DNA of 64,000 nt from Mauremys mutica (Eukaryota; Chordata; Testudines; Geoemydidae). The stretch is from contig NC_059087.1 in NCBI RefSeq assembly GCF_020497125.1, positions 18,757,925-18,821,924 on the forward strand, in the 5' to 3' direction. This document shows, one piece after another, positions 63,891 to 64,000 of the stretch. Made by a program: the position numbers and the translations under genes. The notes beneath the pieces are model-generated. The model was not told where the DNA came from. It searched no databases and saw nothing but the letters and a program-made list of their open reading frames with translations. Position 1 is the first letter of the stretch, and each line of letters starts with the position of its first letter.

Positions 63891-64000
63891 TAACTACAGA
63901 ACATAGGAGGACTGAGCCAGATTAACAAAAGTTCAAAGTTAAAATATATATATACTGATTAGTAGATCCAGTGTTTCATCATGGGATCTATTTTTAAAGT

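Overview
The window is vertebrate nuclear DNA, most likely from a turtle. It has long AT-rich introns, canonical GT-AG splice sites, one CpG island, and a repeat set I associate with turtles: a tRNA-derived SINE with a CR1-like tail, CR1 LINE remains, Penelope-like elements, non-autonomous hAT, PIF/Harbinger-like and mariner-like elements, and old MIR-like SINEs. The species call rests on remembered repeat families and not on a search.

Two protein-coding genes are present, both on the + strand. The left edge holds the last two coding exons of SNAP29 (2351-2442 and 4040-4197), which encode the C-terminal SNARE helix of this Qbc-SNARE. A long untranslated and intergenic stretch of about 19 kb follows, filled mainly with transposon remains. 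The second gene starts in a CpG island near 23.1-23.8 kb. It is a clathrin heavy chain whose first 21 coding exons (23489-63849) give an open frame of 1147 codons plus one base. Diagnostic residues place it with CLTCL1 (CHC22) and not with CLTC (CHC17). The gene runs off the right edge at the start of the fifth heavy-chain repeat, so about 500 residues (rest of the proximal leg, trimerisation region) lie outside.

Layout: 1-4197 SNAP29 3' end; 4198 to about 8.8 kb probable SNAP29 3' UTR and a Penelope-like copy; 8.8-22.9 kb intergenic, with a MIR-like SINE, a Penelope copy with a GIY-YIG remnant, a 1.84-kb palindromic hAT element with a SINE nested in it, and two head-to-head Penelope tails; 22.9-23.8 kb promoter and CpG island; 23.5-37.9 kb intron 1, with a mariner-like element, two neighbouring Harbinger-like elements and a second kind of Penelope tail; 37.9-63.8 kb exons 2-21, with intron 2 carrying a near-perfect 80-bp inverted repeat.

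The two genes serve different steps of membrane traffic: SNAP29 in SNARE-driven fusion (autophagosome-lysosome and others), CLTCL1 in vesicle coats. I see no operon-like or shared control. The most interesting structures outside the genes are the 79/80-matched hairpin at 41056-41235, the mirror-image Penelope tails with long target duplications and hammerhead-like cores, and the palindromic hAT element with its exact 8-bp target duplication.
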